The position numbers were made by a program, and so were the translations under genes. A DNA stretch of 64,000 bases from Pseudoxanthomonas sp. 3HH-4 (GTDB lineage: Bacteria; Pseudomonadota; Gammaproteobacteria; Xanthomonadales; Xanthomonadaceae), in the NCBI RefSeq assembly GCF_006716465.1, contig NZ_VFPB01000001.1, forward strand, positions 716,983-780,982, given 5' to 3'. Each line of letters opens with the position of its first letter. Positions within the stretch are counted from its first letter, which is position 1. The notes under the pieces were generated by a model. It was not told the origin of the DNA. It saw nothing but the letters and a program-made list of their open reading frames with translations, and searched no databases. Below, piece after piece: positions 54,301 to 62,033 of the stretch.

Positions 54301-54734
54301 CGCACATCGTCTCGGCGCATGCCGACTGGCATCCGTCGCGGCCGTGGTGGCTGACCGGCCGCGTGGCCGCGAAGTGGCAGCAGGACAGCTTCTTCTACGC
54401 CGACACCGGCCGCGTCGATGACGATTTCAACGCGGTGCTGGTCTCCGGCCGCGTGGTCTACGACATCACCGAGAACTGGGACATCGGCGTGCTGGGTTCC
54501 GCATTCCGCGGCCAGGACGGCGCCAACCAGTATGCGTTCGGCGTGGAAGTGGGGCGGCTGCTGCGGCAGAACCTCTGGCTGTCGGCGGGCTACAACGCCA
54601 CGGGCTTCCGCGGCGACGAGGACCTGACCGGTTACGAGTACACGCAGCAGGGCGCGTTCATCCGCCTGCGCTTCAAGTTCGACGAAGACCTTTTCCGTAG
54701 AGACGACGTCCGCTACCGCGACCCGGTGCGCTGA
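51324..54734 (+). CDS. Outer-membrane beta-barrel protein with N-terminal Ig-like domain, coupled to DUF11 protein
   Basis: An 1136-residue product starting at ATG 51324, four bases inside the previous gene, behind GGAGG. A signal peptide follows an extended n-region (LALALALAIVPTLATAQ, about residues 28-44). Residues about 80-215 are an Ig/invasin-like domain (VDVDRDGVPADGQSPVRVVVQLFDADGKPMAGDAF). From about 270 the chain is a long series of alternating amphipathic strands (EYLLTAAYDSD, YGRYEKQTGISG, MRVEHRISDD, TLLARNYLLRTEYD) to the C-terminal FIRLRFKFDED and DPVR. It has no TonB box or plug, so it is not a TonB receptor. Translational coupling argues that it anchors or exports the giant protein. 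Family not firmly named. Confidence 0.8.
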   Translation: MSRIPSRPSSLSEAKPMRVTRHSHHPLALALALAIVPTLATAQTVSGDQRFTPVLGQGTPLFPQSPQLQDTASQPLYAQPGNVDYRVNVGVDRVVVDVDRDGVPADGQSPVRVVVQLFDADGKPMAGDAFATIEHTGGRIKLPDGRTDELGPGRLDADKATPGVQLPVRDGRAEFELLAPHDPQDVLLRVTSGAHSAEGVVGFVPEMRDMIATGLIEGVINFRRNGDGLINGTQRGDGFEREIRRWEKQFNSGKANGAARAAFFAKGTIKGEYLLTAAYDSDKEVRARLLRDIQPEEFYPVYGDASLRGFDARSAERLYVRVDKGRSYLLYGDFQTGDNLATQTGVDAGTRAAPRVLGTYNRTATGLGWHFENARVRGNVFAIEDSLRQVIEELPASGSGPYGLRNNAVLEGSERVEVVVRDRNQPSRIVSVRPLGRLVDYSFEPFSGRILLNSFLPSFDSDLNPVSLRITYELDQGTEKFLVLGADAQLRVGEHGEIGGSYVDDRNPFAAFEMGSANIGYRLGANTWLVAEAARTRSEVNTNSVNQYGTPALQGLSGLVEGNAWRVELGHASEDVDLKLFAGQSDPEFNNPASPLYGGRGEYSLTTRWRLNDRFELYAEGLRSEDRNPDGGERNAASAGTRVKLTDKLTLDVGYRAIRETVGAYYTWATNSGYGNIGGLSGGYATGAGGGALGYGQQPLDPLTGLPIISSGNPNDVASGLPVGTELSSDMLRIGVGYRASDRFSLGGEVEQDIHGEDRNRVALGMDYQLRERSRVYGRYEKQTGISGVNGLTQDGREADTLALGVDTSFIKDTQLFSEYRLRDAIAGRDIQAASGIRNRWDLREGLRLDTSLEHTNVISGNVGDSTGIGVALDYTANPMWRGSMRVEHRISDDVAGTPTNEGYNTTLLQFLAARKLSRDWTLLARNYLLRTEYDARGDVLQDRFQIGAAYRDTDTNRVNALARYEYKLEKDESGMDGSGFGSDTGQDIRTSAHIVSAHADWHPSRPWWLTGRVAAKWQQDSFFYADTGRVDDDFNAVLVSGRVVYDITENWDIGVLGSAFRGQDGANQYAFGVEVGRLLRQNLWLSAGYNATGFRGDEDLTGYEYTQQGAFIRLRFKFDEDLFRRDDVRYRDPVR

Positions 54735-54745
54735 GGAAACACGAC

Positions 54746-55765
54746 ATGACCATCACCAAGCCCACCCTGCTCGCCGCCGCCGTCCTCGCCACCCTGGCCA
54801 TCGGTGCCAGCGCGCAGCAGACCGTGCTCACCCCGCAACGCGACCGGATCACCGACGAAGCCATCCACGCCGACCTCTCCGGCTACGAGCACACGCAGGG
54901 GCGCATCAAGGCGCTCAACGATGCTGGCCGCCCCGTGCGCGACTACCACTTGTCCAAGGCCCAGTGCTGGCTGGACGTGTCCTTCCACGAGTACAGCCGC
55001 AACGACCGCAGCGACTTCCCGCAGGAAGCGCTGACCGAATCGGAGAAGCTCATCGTCGGCATGGAGCAGGGCGTGTCACCGCTGCCGACCGACACCCCGC
55101 TGGTGAACGGTGCCGCACGCGTGCGCGAGGATCTGTGGCAACGCCTGCGTGCCATCCACGGCACGCCGGGCTTCAGCTGCGCGCAACAGGCCGTGGCCTG
55201 TGGCGAAGTGGAACTGGTGCACGCGGGCAACGAGTTCAACCAGCAGCAGTGGCGCCACGCCAAGCCCTACATCCAGATCGCCGAGGACTGGATCAGCGAC
55301 GCCGAAGCCATGGCGCGCCAATGCGGCGCCGCTCCCGACGCACCCGCCGCAGTGCCCGCCGGCACCGCGCTGACCGTCAACGTGCTGTTCGAGTTCGACC
55401 GCTCCGGTCGCGACGACATCCGGGTCTACTCGCTGTGGAGCCTCGATCGCGAACTGGCCCGCCTTCCCAAGGAAGGACTGATGCTGACGGGCGTAGAGCT
55501 GGTTGGCCACGCCGACCGTCTGCAGGGGCGCGGATTCGACTACAACCAGGCGCTCTCCGAACGGCGTGCCCAGACCGTGCAGGCGTTGCTCATGGAGCGC
55601 GGCGTCGATCCGGCCATGATCGCGTACACCTTCAAGGGTGACGTGGAGCAGGTCCAGCAGTGCGACGGTGTGAAGCCCCAGGCGGCCCTGCGCGAATGCC
55701 TGATCCCCAATCGCCGCGTCGAAGTACGGCTGCTCGTCCAGTCCGCCCGGGTCGACTCACAGTAA
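54746..55765 (+). CDS. OmpA-family protein, third gene of DUF11 cassette
   Basis: A 339-residue exported protein. Signal peptide residues 1-23 (LLAAAVLATLAIGASAQ). The N-terminal 190 residues have four cysteines and no clear domain. The C-terminal OmpA/MotB peptidoglycan-binding domain spans about 205-335: LTVNVLFEFDRSGRDDI, GVELVGHADRLQGRGFDYNQ, ALSERRAQTVQALLMERGVD, and the Cys-bracketed loop before IPNRRVEVRL. The Asp of GHADR and the Arg of SERRA, which hold diaminopimelate in OmpA domains, are present. Eleven bases after the barrel gene, it likely ties the assembly to the cell wall. Confidence 0.88.
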   Translation: MTITKPTLLAAAVLATLAIGASAQQTVLTPQRDRITDEAIHADLSGYEHTQGRIKALNDAGRPVRDYHLSKAQCWLDVSFHEYSRNDRSDFPQEALTESEKLIVGMEQGVSPLPTDTPLVNGAARVREDLWQRLRAIHGTPGFSCAQQAVACGEVELVHAGNEFNQQQWRHAKPYIQIAEDWISDAEAMARQCGAAPDAPAAVPAGTALTVNVLFEFDRSGRDDIRVYSLWSLDRELARLPKEGLMLTGVELVGHADRLQGRGFDYNQALSERRAQTVQALLMERGVDPAMIAYTFKGDVEQVQQCDGVKPQAALRECLIPNRRVEVRLLVQSARVDSQ

Positions 55766-55851
55766 CGCCTATACTTCACCTGTCTTCGTGGATGGATGGA
55801 GTGGAGTGATGGGGAACCTGCGCGTCGTCCGGTCGTCCGGAGAGCGGATTC

Positions 55852-57252
55852 ATGAGTGAGGGCGACATCCTCGTCGCCCGTGGCCGCCAGGGTATTCCGG
55901 CGTCGCGTCTGGCCCGCCTGTGGCGCGCGCCGATGGCGTGGTGGCGCGATGTACCCATCGCCGACCCGGTCGACAGGCGCAATGCGCCGATGCTGCAACT
56001 GATCTCGTTGCTGCTGGCGGTGCTCCCCGCGCTTGCGTGGGCGTATCGTGCCTTTGCGGTCGATGTCCCGTGGCGGCCGGGCGAGTTGACCAGCATGGCG
56101 CTGAGCCTGTCGGTGTGCGCCGCCGCCGCCATCAGCTTCGCGCTGATCCGGCATGGACGTTTCGCGTGGGCTTCGCGGCTGTTGCTTGTGGTGTTCGCCG
56201 CCTCCGTGGTGCCTGCCTACCTGGCCACCGGGTTCGGTGCCCAACGCTTCGAGCAGCCCGTGCTGGTCATCTGGATGGCGATAGCGGGGCTTGTCGTGGG
56301 CAGGGCGGCGCTCTGGCTGATGTTCGCCTGCATCGTGGGCGCGTTCTTCCTGGGCATCTCGGTGGATGTGTCCCGCCAAGGCGATGCTGTCGCACTGTAC
56401 GGCGACGCCGCGTTCAGTGCCGCCATGTTCCTGATGATCGCCATCGTGCTCGACCGCAGTTCGGCCGCGTTGCGCCAGAGCCTGGGCGAAGCCACGGAGC
56501 GCGGGAACCAGCTCGCGGCGGCGAACCAGCGCCTGCTGCAGGAGATCAACGAACGCGAGCTTGCACAGGAGCAACTCATCCACGCCCGCAAGGTCGAGGC
56601 GGTGGGTCGACTGGCGGGAGGTGTGGCGCACGATTTCGGCAACATCATGGCCGTGATCAGCGGTTATGCGCGCAAGGGCCTCAGGGCGGGCCAGGTCGAG
56701 GACGGCAGGACATCATTCGAAGGCATCGAGGCGGCGGCGCGCCGGGCGACGCTGCTGACCCACAAGCTGATGACGTTCGCGCGCCAGGACGACTACGCGG
56801 AAGAGACCTTCGATGCGGCCAGCGCCCTGGCGGATGTCCAGTCCATGCTGCGCCAGTTGCTCAAGCCCGAGGTGGAACTGCGGTTCGTCCTGGGTGATGC
56901 CCCATCACCGATCAGGATGGACAGGGACCGGTTCGAGCTCATGGTCCTCAACATCGCGGCCAACGCGGATCATGCGATGCCCCATGGCGGCATCTTCTCC
57001 ATCGGCGTCGCGCAAGGCGACGACGGTGGCAGCGTGCTGGAGTTCGCCGATACCGGCGCCGGCATGGGGGAAGAGGTGCTGGCGCGTGTCTTCGACCCCT
57101 TCTTCACCACCAAGCCGGCGGGGGAGGGCACCGGCCTTGGCCTTTCCGTCATCCGCGACCTGGTCACACGGGCAGGCGGTGCGATATCGGCACAGAGCCA
57201 GTTGGGCGTCGGGACCACGTTCACGCTCGTGCTTCCGGCCGCACCTGTGTGA
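55852..57252 (+). CDS. Membrane sensor histidine kinase
   Basis: A 466-residue kinase. About five to six hydrophobic helices occupy residues 45-200 (LISLLLAVLPALAWAYRAF, LLLVVFAASVVPAYL, LWLMFACIVGAFFLGI, AMFLMIAIVLD), followed by a coiled coil (QLAAANQRLLQEINERELAQEQLI). H260 lies in GGVAHDFGNIMAVISG, the H-box of hybrid/PAS-type kinases. The ATPase domain has NIAANADHAMPHGG, FADTGAGMGEE and GTGLGLSVIRDLV. No receiver domain or adjacent regulator is seen. It lies 86 bases after the OmpA gene; a role in controlling the DUF11 cassette with the orphan regulator is possible but unsupported by sequence. Confidence 0.88.
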   Translation: MSEGDILVARGRQGIPASRLARLWRAPMAWWRDVPIADPVDRRNAPMLQLISLLLAVLPALAWAYRAFAVDVPWRPGELTSMALSLSVCAAAAISFALIRHGRFAWASRLLLVVFAASVVPAYLATGFGAQRFEQPVLVIWMAIAGLVVGRAALWLMFACIVGAFFLGISVDVSRQGDAVALYGDAAFSAAMFLMIAIVLDRSSAALRQSLGEATERGNQLAAANQRLLQEINERELAQEQLIHARKVEAVGRLAGGVAHDFGNIMAVISGYARKGLRAGQVEDGRTSFEGIEAAARRATLLTHKLMTFARQDDYAEETFDAASALADVQSMLRQLLKPEVELRFVLGDAPSPIRMDRDRFELMVLNIAANADHAMPHGGIFSIGVAQGDDGGSVLEFADTGAGMGEEVLARVFDPFFTTKPAGEGTGLGLSVIRDLVTRAGGAISAQSQLGVGTTFTLVLPAAPV

Positions 57253-57324
57253 ACCGGCGCGCTAGGCCTCGGGTCACCCGGGGTCAGGCGCGACGTGCTG
57301 CTGGGCCCTGGGTAAAATGCGCCC

Positions 57325-58317
57325 ATGCTCACCACCGATCAGAACCGGTTCCGCCTGTCGACGGCGCCCATGATGGACTGGACGGATACGCACTGCCGCG
57401 TGTTCCACCGATTGCTCGCGCCCGGCGCGCGCCTGTACACCGAGATGGTGCATGCGCAGGCGGTGATCCATGGCGACCGCGATCGCTTGTTGGGATTCGA
57501 TGCCGTCGAGCATCCGGTGGCGGTGCAGCTCGGCGGCAGCGAGCCGGCGCACCTGGCGCAGGCCGCGCGCATCGCGCAGGACTGGGGCTATGACGAGGTG
57601 AACCTCAACGTCGGTTGCCCATCGGACCGCGTGCAGGCGGGGCGCTTCGGCGCCTGTCTGATGAAGGAGCCTGCGTTGGTCGCCGACTGCGTGGCGGCGA
57701 TGATCGATGCGGTAGATGTTCCCGTTACGGTGAAATGCCGGCTGGGCGTGGACGAGCAGGAGGACTACGGCCTGTTCCGCACCTTCATCGATACCGTGGC
57801 GGCGACCGGCTGCAATGTCTTCTTCGTGCATGCGCGCAAGGCGTGGCTGCAGGGCCTGTCGCCAAAGGAGAACCGCGAGATCCCGCCGCTGCGCTACGAC
57901 TGGGCCTACCGGCTCAAGCGCGAGCGGCCCGAACTGACCGTGGCGATCAATGGCGGTATCACTACGACGGCGCAGGTGCACGAGCACCTGCAGCACAGCG
58001 ATGGCGTGATGATCGGCCGCGCGGCGTACCACGAGCCCTACGTGCTGCACGAAATGCAGGCGGCACTGTTCGGTGGGGGGATCGTGCCGCGCGCGGAACT
58101 GCTGCGCGCATGGCGTCCCTATGTCGAAACGCAGCTGGCGAAAGGTGTGGCGCTGAAGCACCTTACCCGCCACGTGCTGGGGCTGTTCCATGCGCAGCCG
58201 GGTGGGCGCGCGTTCCGGCAGATCCTCAGCGAAGGCGCGCACAAGCCCGGCGCTGATTGGTTGCTGGTGGAACATGCGTTGGCGGCGACCACGCGCGAAC
58301 TGCGGCCGGCGGCCTGA
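57325..58317 (+). CDS. dusA: tRNA-dihydrouridine(20/20a) synthase
   Basis: The 330-residue flavoenzyme reduces U20/U20a of tRNA. It shows RLSTAPMMDWTDTHCRVFHR at the N-terminus, LYTEMVHAQAVIHGD, VAVQLGGSEP and the active-site NLNVGCPSDRV with C98. Also present are PVTVKCRLGVDEQEDY, FFVHARKAWLQGLSPKENRE, TVAINGGITT and DGVMIGRAAYHEPY. The MMDWTD and KAWLQGLSPKENRE wording separates DusA from DusB and DusC. Length is normal. It is followed three bases after the stop by the CtlX-like gene. Confidence 0.96.
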   Translation: MLTTDQNRFRLSTAPMMDWTDTHCRVFHRLLAPGARLYTEMVHAQAVIHGDRDRLLGFDAVEHPVAVQLGGSEPAHLAQAARIAQDWGYDEVNLNVGCPSDRVQAGRFGACLMKEPALVADCVAAMIDAVDVPVTVKCRLGVDEQEDYGLFRTFIDTVAATGCNVFFVHARKAWLQGLSPKENREIPPLRYDWAYRLKRERPELTVAINGGITTTAQVHEHLQHSDGVMIGRAAYHEPYVLHEMQAALFGGGIVPRAELLRAWRPYVETQLAKGVALKHLTRHVLGLFHAQPGGRAFRQILSEGAHKPGADWLLVEHALAATTRELRPAA

Positions 58318-58320
58318 GCC

Positions 58321-59244
58321 GTGATCACGCGCGACATCGATGCCTTCATCGCCCATGCGCTGACGCTGGCATCCGACTTTGGCCCGGCGACCGCACGCGC
58401 GGCGTTCCTGGTCTCGCCGGATGGATTCATGCGCGCGGAGCAGTCGGCGCAGGACAACCGCTACATGGCCGATGCTGGCGCTTTCGACACCGGCGCGGCG
58501 GTGCGCGAACACCACGCGCTGCATCGCGCGCTGTCGGAAGAGGTGCCGGTGTTCTGCTTCCCGGGCCGCGAGGCTACACCGGATGCGGTGTTTCCCAACA
58601 ACGTCTTCGCCACCGCGCGGGTCGATGGCGAGCCGCGGCTGGTCATCGGCCGCATGCGCCACCCGGTACGCCAGCGTGAGGCGGAACGGTCCGATATCCG
58701 GGGTTTTTTCCGCGACACGCTGGGATACGCGGAAGTTGACCTGTCGACCCAGCCGCATCCCTGCGAACTCACCGGGGCGCTGGTCATCGATCGGGCGCGC
58801 GGCGTCGGCTTCTGTGGGTTGTCCGAGCGCTGCGACGAGACCGGCGCGGCGCGGATGCACGAAGCGTTCGGCCTGCGCGCGACGCTGATGTTCGATCTCG
58901 CCCCGGGCGAGTACCACACCAATGTGCTGCTGGCGGTGCTGGCCGGACGTGCTGCGGTGGTATATCCGGACGGGCTGGGGGCAGCAGACCTGGTGCCTGC
59001 GCTGGAGGCACTGTATCCCGCGGGTGTGATCGAACTGACCGCATCCGAGCAGGCGGCCTTCGCCGGCAATGCCATCTCACTGTCGCTGGCGTCGGTCTGG
59101 ATGAGCCAGCGCGCCCACGCGGCCCTGCGGCCAATCGTGGTGGCGAAGCTTGAAGCCGCCGGCTTTGCCGTGCACAGCGTATCGCTGGATGCCATCGAAG
59201 CCGGTGGCGGCTCGCTAAGATGTTGTGTGGCCGAGGTTTTCTGA
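58321..59244 (+). CDS. ctlX: CtlX-type arginine-deiminase-fold hydrolase
   Basis: A 307-residue member of the guanidino-modifying (amidinotransferase) superfamily, start GTG 58321. Marks are PDAVFPNNVFAT with its substrate-side Asp/Asn residues, ELTGALVIDRARGVGFCGLS, APGEYHTNVLLAVLAGRAAV with the catalytic His, and a C-terminal GGGSLRCCVAEVF where C301 is the expected nucleophile. The citrulline-utilisation hydrolase annotation CtlX is used for close relatives; the exact substrate (citrulline, arginine or dimethylarginine) is not certain. It is probably co-transcribed with dusA (three-base gap). Confidence 0.82.
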   Translation: MITRDIDAFIAHALTLASDFGPATARAAFLVSPDGFMRAEQSAQDNRYMADAGAFDTGAAVREHHALHRALSEEVPVFCFPGREATPDAVFPNNVFATARVDGEPRLVIGRMRHPVRQREAERSDIRGFFRDTLGYAEVDLSTQPHPCELTGALVIDRARGVGFCGLSERCDETGAARMHEAFGLRATLMFDLAPGEYHTNVLLAVLAGRAAVVYPDGLGAADLVPALEALYPAGVIELTASEQAAFAGNAISLSLASVWMSQRAHAALRPIVVAKLEAAGFAVHSVSLDAIEAGGGSLRCCVAEVF

Positions 59245-59349
59245 CCGTTCAGCAGGCTGAATGCGGGGCATTGCCCTGTGGATAAATTCAGAACGGATTC
59301 ACCGCTGCGGGCCAAGACTTCGTTTCCATTCCCCCGAGGCGGTTTCGGG

Positions 59350-59391
59350 TTCCGTTCAGTTTCGCGACCCCAGTTCCGTTACGATTCCGTT
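59350..59391. promoter_or_regulatory. TTCCGTT repeats upstream of PepSY-PhoPQ operon
   Basis: TTCCGTT occurs at 59350, 59374 and 59385. The last two are 11 bp apart, the spacing of PhoP-box half-sites, and the third abuts ATG 59392. It is a likely autoregulatory site for the PhoP-like protein, or a site near a leaderless start. Confidence 0.4.
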
Positions 59392-59787
59392 ATGCGCTTT
59401 CGTACCTCCATTCTGGCTGCCATCACCGTGGCGCTGCTCGCCACCCTCACGGGTACCCACGTCGTGCACGCGCAGGACGAGCGTGGCCGTGGCGAAGCAC
59501 CGCCTGCGCGTGAGCGTGGCCTATCGCGCGCGGAGAGCACGAGGCACCGGTCTTCGATGTCCGACGCGGTGCGCCGCGTGCGCAATGAGACCGGCGGACA
59601 GGTGCTGAGCGTCGAGCGCATGCAGTACGAAGGACGCGAGATCAATCGCGTGAAGTACGTGGACGACCGCGGCCGGGTGCGCACCATGGATGATGCAGGC
59701 AGCTCACGTCGCGGCATCGATGCGCCGGTGCGGCCTCGGCGCGAAATGACGCAGCCTCCACGCAGCGATAACCCCTCCCGCCCGTAG
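59392..59787 (+). CDS. Small exported PepSY-like protein
   Basis: The 131-residue protein starts at ATG 59392, opening a signal peptide (SILAAITVALLATLTGTHVVHAQ). A charged linker follows, then a PepSY-like module (SDAVRRVRNETGGQVLSVER, then INRVKYVDDRGRVRTMDD) and a proline/arginine-rich tail. No ribosome-binding site precedes the ATG; an in-frame GTG at 59278 would give a non-secretory N-terminus. It lies 76 bases before a PhoP-like regulator. PepSY proteins next to two-component systems often act as periplasmic modulators of the kinase, which is the suggested role here. Confidence 0.75.
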   Translation: MRFRTSILAAITVALLATLTGTHVVHAQDERGRGEAPPARERGLSRAESTRHRSSMSDAVRRVRNETGGQVLSVERMQYEGREINRVKYVDDRGRVRTMDDAGSSRRGIDAPVRPRREMTQPPRSDNPSRP

Positions 59788-59863
59788 TCTTACGTAGAAT
59801 CACGGCTCATCACGAGCACGCCCGCGCGGTCCCTCAGCCGCGCCGCATTCCCAAGGAGAGTCC

Positions 59864-60550
59864 ATGCGTATCCTGCTGGTCGAAGACGAAGCCCCCCTGC
59901 GTGAAACCCTTGCCGCGCGCCTGAAGCGCGAAGGCTTTGCTGTGGACGCGGCCCAGGACGGCGAAGAAGGCTTGTACATGGGGCGTGAGGTGCCGTTCGA
60001 CGTCGGCATCATCGATCTCGGCCTGCCCAAGATGTCCGGCATGGAGCTGATCAAGGCGCTGCGCGACGAGGGCAAGAAGTTCCCGGTACTGATCCTGACC
60101 GCGCGTTCAAGCTGGCAGGACAAGGTGGAAGGCCTGAAGCAGGGCGCCGACGACTACCTGGTCAAGCCTTTCCACGTGGAAGAGTTGCTGGCCCGCGTCA
60201 ATGCGCTGCTGCGCCGCGCTGCCGGCTGGAGCAAGCCTACGCTGGAATGTGGTCCGGTCGCACTGGATCTGGCCGCGCAGACGGTCAGCGTCAATGGCAG
60301 CAACGTCGATCTCACCAGTTATGAGTACAAGGTGCTCGAGTACCTGATGATGCACGCGGGCGAACTGGTTTCGAAGGCCGACCTGACCGAGCACATCTAC
60401 CAACAGGACTTCGACCGCGACTCCAACGTACTGGAAGTTTTCATCGGTCGCCTGCGCAAGAAGCTGGACCCCGAAGGCGAGCTGAAGCCGATCGAGACCG
60501 TGCGCGGGCGCGGCTACCGCTTCGCCATTCCGCGCACCGGCGAAGGCTGA
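59864..60550 (+). CDS. phoP: PhoP-like OmpR-family response regulator
   Basis: A 228-residue regulator. Start ATG 59864 follows AAGGAGAG. Receiver: MRILLVEDEAPLRETLAARL, D51 in VGIIDLGLPKMSG, and DDYLVKPFHVEEL with Lys. Winged helix: VDLTSYEYKVLEYLMMHAGE, LTEHIYQQDFDRDSNVLEVF, IGRLRKKLDP and TVRGRGYRF. HIYQQDFDRDSNV and EYKVLEYLMMH are close to PhoP sequences of xanthomonads. It pairs with the kinase 28 bases downstream. Confidence 0.88.
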   Translation: MRILLVEDEAPLRETLAARLKREGFAVDAAQDGEEGLYMGREVPFDVGIIDLGLPKMSGMELIKALRDEGKKFPVLILTARSSWQDKVEGLKQGADDYLVKPFHVEELLARVNALLRRAAGWSKPTLECGPVALDLAAQTVSVNGSNVDLTSYEYKVLEYLMMHAGELVSKADLTEHIYQQDFDRDSNVLEVFIGRLRKKLDPEGELKPIETVRGRGYRFAIPRTGEG

Positions 60551-60578
60551 TGGACTGCGCCGGCATCGCCCGCATTTG

Positions 60579-62030
60579 ATGCCTGCGCCACCTTCCGGCG
60601 CCGTGCCGCCCGTCCACGTCGGCCGCGACCGGTTCGAGGGTTGGCGGCCGCGCTCGCTGCGCGCGCGCCAGTTGCTGGCGGCCAGCCTTGCGCTGCTCGC
60701 CTTCCTGGCGCTGGCCGGCTACGCGCTGGATCGCGCGTTCGTCGACACGGCCGAGGACAACCTTCGGCAGCGGTTGAAGAGTTATGCCCTGTACTACACC
60801 GACAAGGTGGAGTTCGGTCGCAACGGTACGCTGATTCCGCCTTACAACACGCCTGATCCGCGCTTCGACATGCCCGACAGCGGCATGTATGCGCAGGTGG
60901 TGCTGCAGAACGTGCCGCCTTGGGGCTCCAACTCGACGCTGGGCCCTGAACTGCCGGTGCCTAGGCGGCTGGGCGCGCTGGAAGAGACATTCGAGGGACC
61001 GCTGCCGATACGCCGCGCGGACGGGAGTGAAGGCGAGGCTTATCGCTACGGCGTGGGCTATGCCTGGCCGGCAACCCACCAGCACGCCGAGATTCCCTAC
61101 AGCATCTACATCCTGGAGGACGCGCAGGCGCTGAGCACGCAGATCCGCGTGTTCCGGGGCTCGCTGTGGGTCTATCTCGGCGGTGCCGGCGTGATCCTGC
61201 TGCTGCTGCAGATGCTGGTGCTGCGCTGGAGCCTGCGTCCATTGCGGCGGGTGATCTTCGAACTCAGCAGGGTGCAGCGTGGTGAGCTGTCGGGCATGAC
61301 GGAGAGCCATCCTCGCGAACTCGAGCCGCTGACCGACAGCATCAATGCCTTCATCGAAAGCGAGCGCGAGAACCTGGAGCGTCAGCGCAATACGCTGGCC
61401 GATCTGGCGCACAGCCTGAAAACGCCCATCGCAGTATTGCGTACGCAGCTGGACGACAACGGCGATCCGCAGTCGCTGCGTGAGGAACTGGACGTGCAGC
61501 TCAAGCGCATGAACAACCTCGTTTCCTACCAGCTTGCGCGTGCGGCTTCGAGCGGCCACAAGCTTTTTTCGGCCGCCATCGCCATCGAGCCGAACGCCGA
61601 AGAGATCGTGCGGGGGCTGGAAAAGGTCTATGCGTCGAAGGGCGTCATCTGCGAATTCGAGATCGATCCGCGCGCACGCTTCCATGGTGAGATGGGCGAT
61701 CTGCAGGAGTTGATGGGCAATCTGCTGGAGAACGCCTTCAAGTGGGCGCGTTCGCGCGTGCTGCTGACGGTGAAGGTGGGTGCGACGGCACCGCAGCGCA
61801 GGCCCGGACTGTTCCTGGCCGTGGATGACGATGGCCCGGGCATCGCCGAGGAGGACGTGTCCAAGGTGCTGCAGCGGGGCGTGCGCGGCGATGAGCGCGT
61901 GCAGGGTCATGGCATCGGACTGTCGATCGTGCAGGACCTGATCCGCGACTATCGCGGCGAACTGCAGGTACTGCGCTCGGAGGAACTGGGCGGGGCACGC
62001 TTCGAGGTGCGGTTGCCGCCGGGCCTGTAA
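60579..62030 (+). CDS. phoQ: PhoQ-like sensor histidine kinase
   Basis: The 483-residue kinase has two membrane helices (LLAASLALLAFLALAGYAL, about residues 32-50, and LWVYLGGAGVILLLLQMLVL, about 195-215). Between them is a 140-residue periplasmic domain (LKSYALYYTDKVEFGRNGTL onward). HAMP, then H278 in LADLAHSLKTPIAVLRTQLD, and an ATPase domain (LMGNLLENAFKWARSRVLL, DDDGPGIAEEDVSKV, GHGIGLSIVQDL). LLENAFKWA and the LAHSLKTP box are typical of PhoQ. ATG 60579 is used; a TTG one codon earlier is possible. Signals for PhoQ in relatives are Mg2+, acid and cationic peptides. Confidence 0.87.
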   Translation: MPAPPSGAVPPVHVGRDRFEGWRPRSLRARQLLAASLALLAFLALAGYALDRAFVDTAEDNLRQRLKSYALYYTDKVEFGRNGTLIPPYNTPDPRFDMPDSGMYAQVVLQNVPPWGSNSTLGPELPVPRRLGALEETFEGPLPIRRADGSEGEAYRYGVGYAWPATHQHAEIPYSIYILEDAQALSTQIRVFRGSLWVYLGGAGVILLLLQMLVLRWSLRPLRRVIFELSRVQRGELSGMTESHPRELEPLTDSINAFIESERENLERQRNTLADLAHSLKTPIAVLRTQLDDNGDPQSLREELDVQLKRMNNLVSYQLARAASSGHKLFSAAIAIEPNAEEIVRGLEKVYASKGVICEFEIDPRARFHGEMGDLQELMGNLLENAFKWARSRVLLTVKVGATAPQRRPGLFLAVDDDGPGIAEEDVSKVLQRGVRGDERVQGHGIGLSIVQDLIRDYRGELQVLRSEELGGARFEVRLPPGL

Positions 62031-62033
62031 CCG

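Noticed and set aside
51348-54332. 994-codon antisense frame opposite the outer-membrane barrel gene
   Set aside because: Same signs of a shadow frame; the sense strand has a signal peptide, a coupled start and barrel strands.
51324-54734. TonB-dependent receptor annotation for the cassette barrel
   Set aside because: No TonB box and no plug motifs comparable with the two real receptors at 2586 and 11238.
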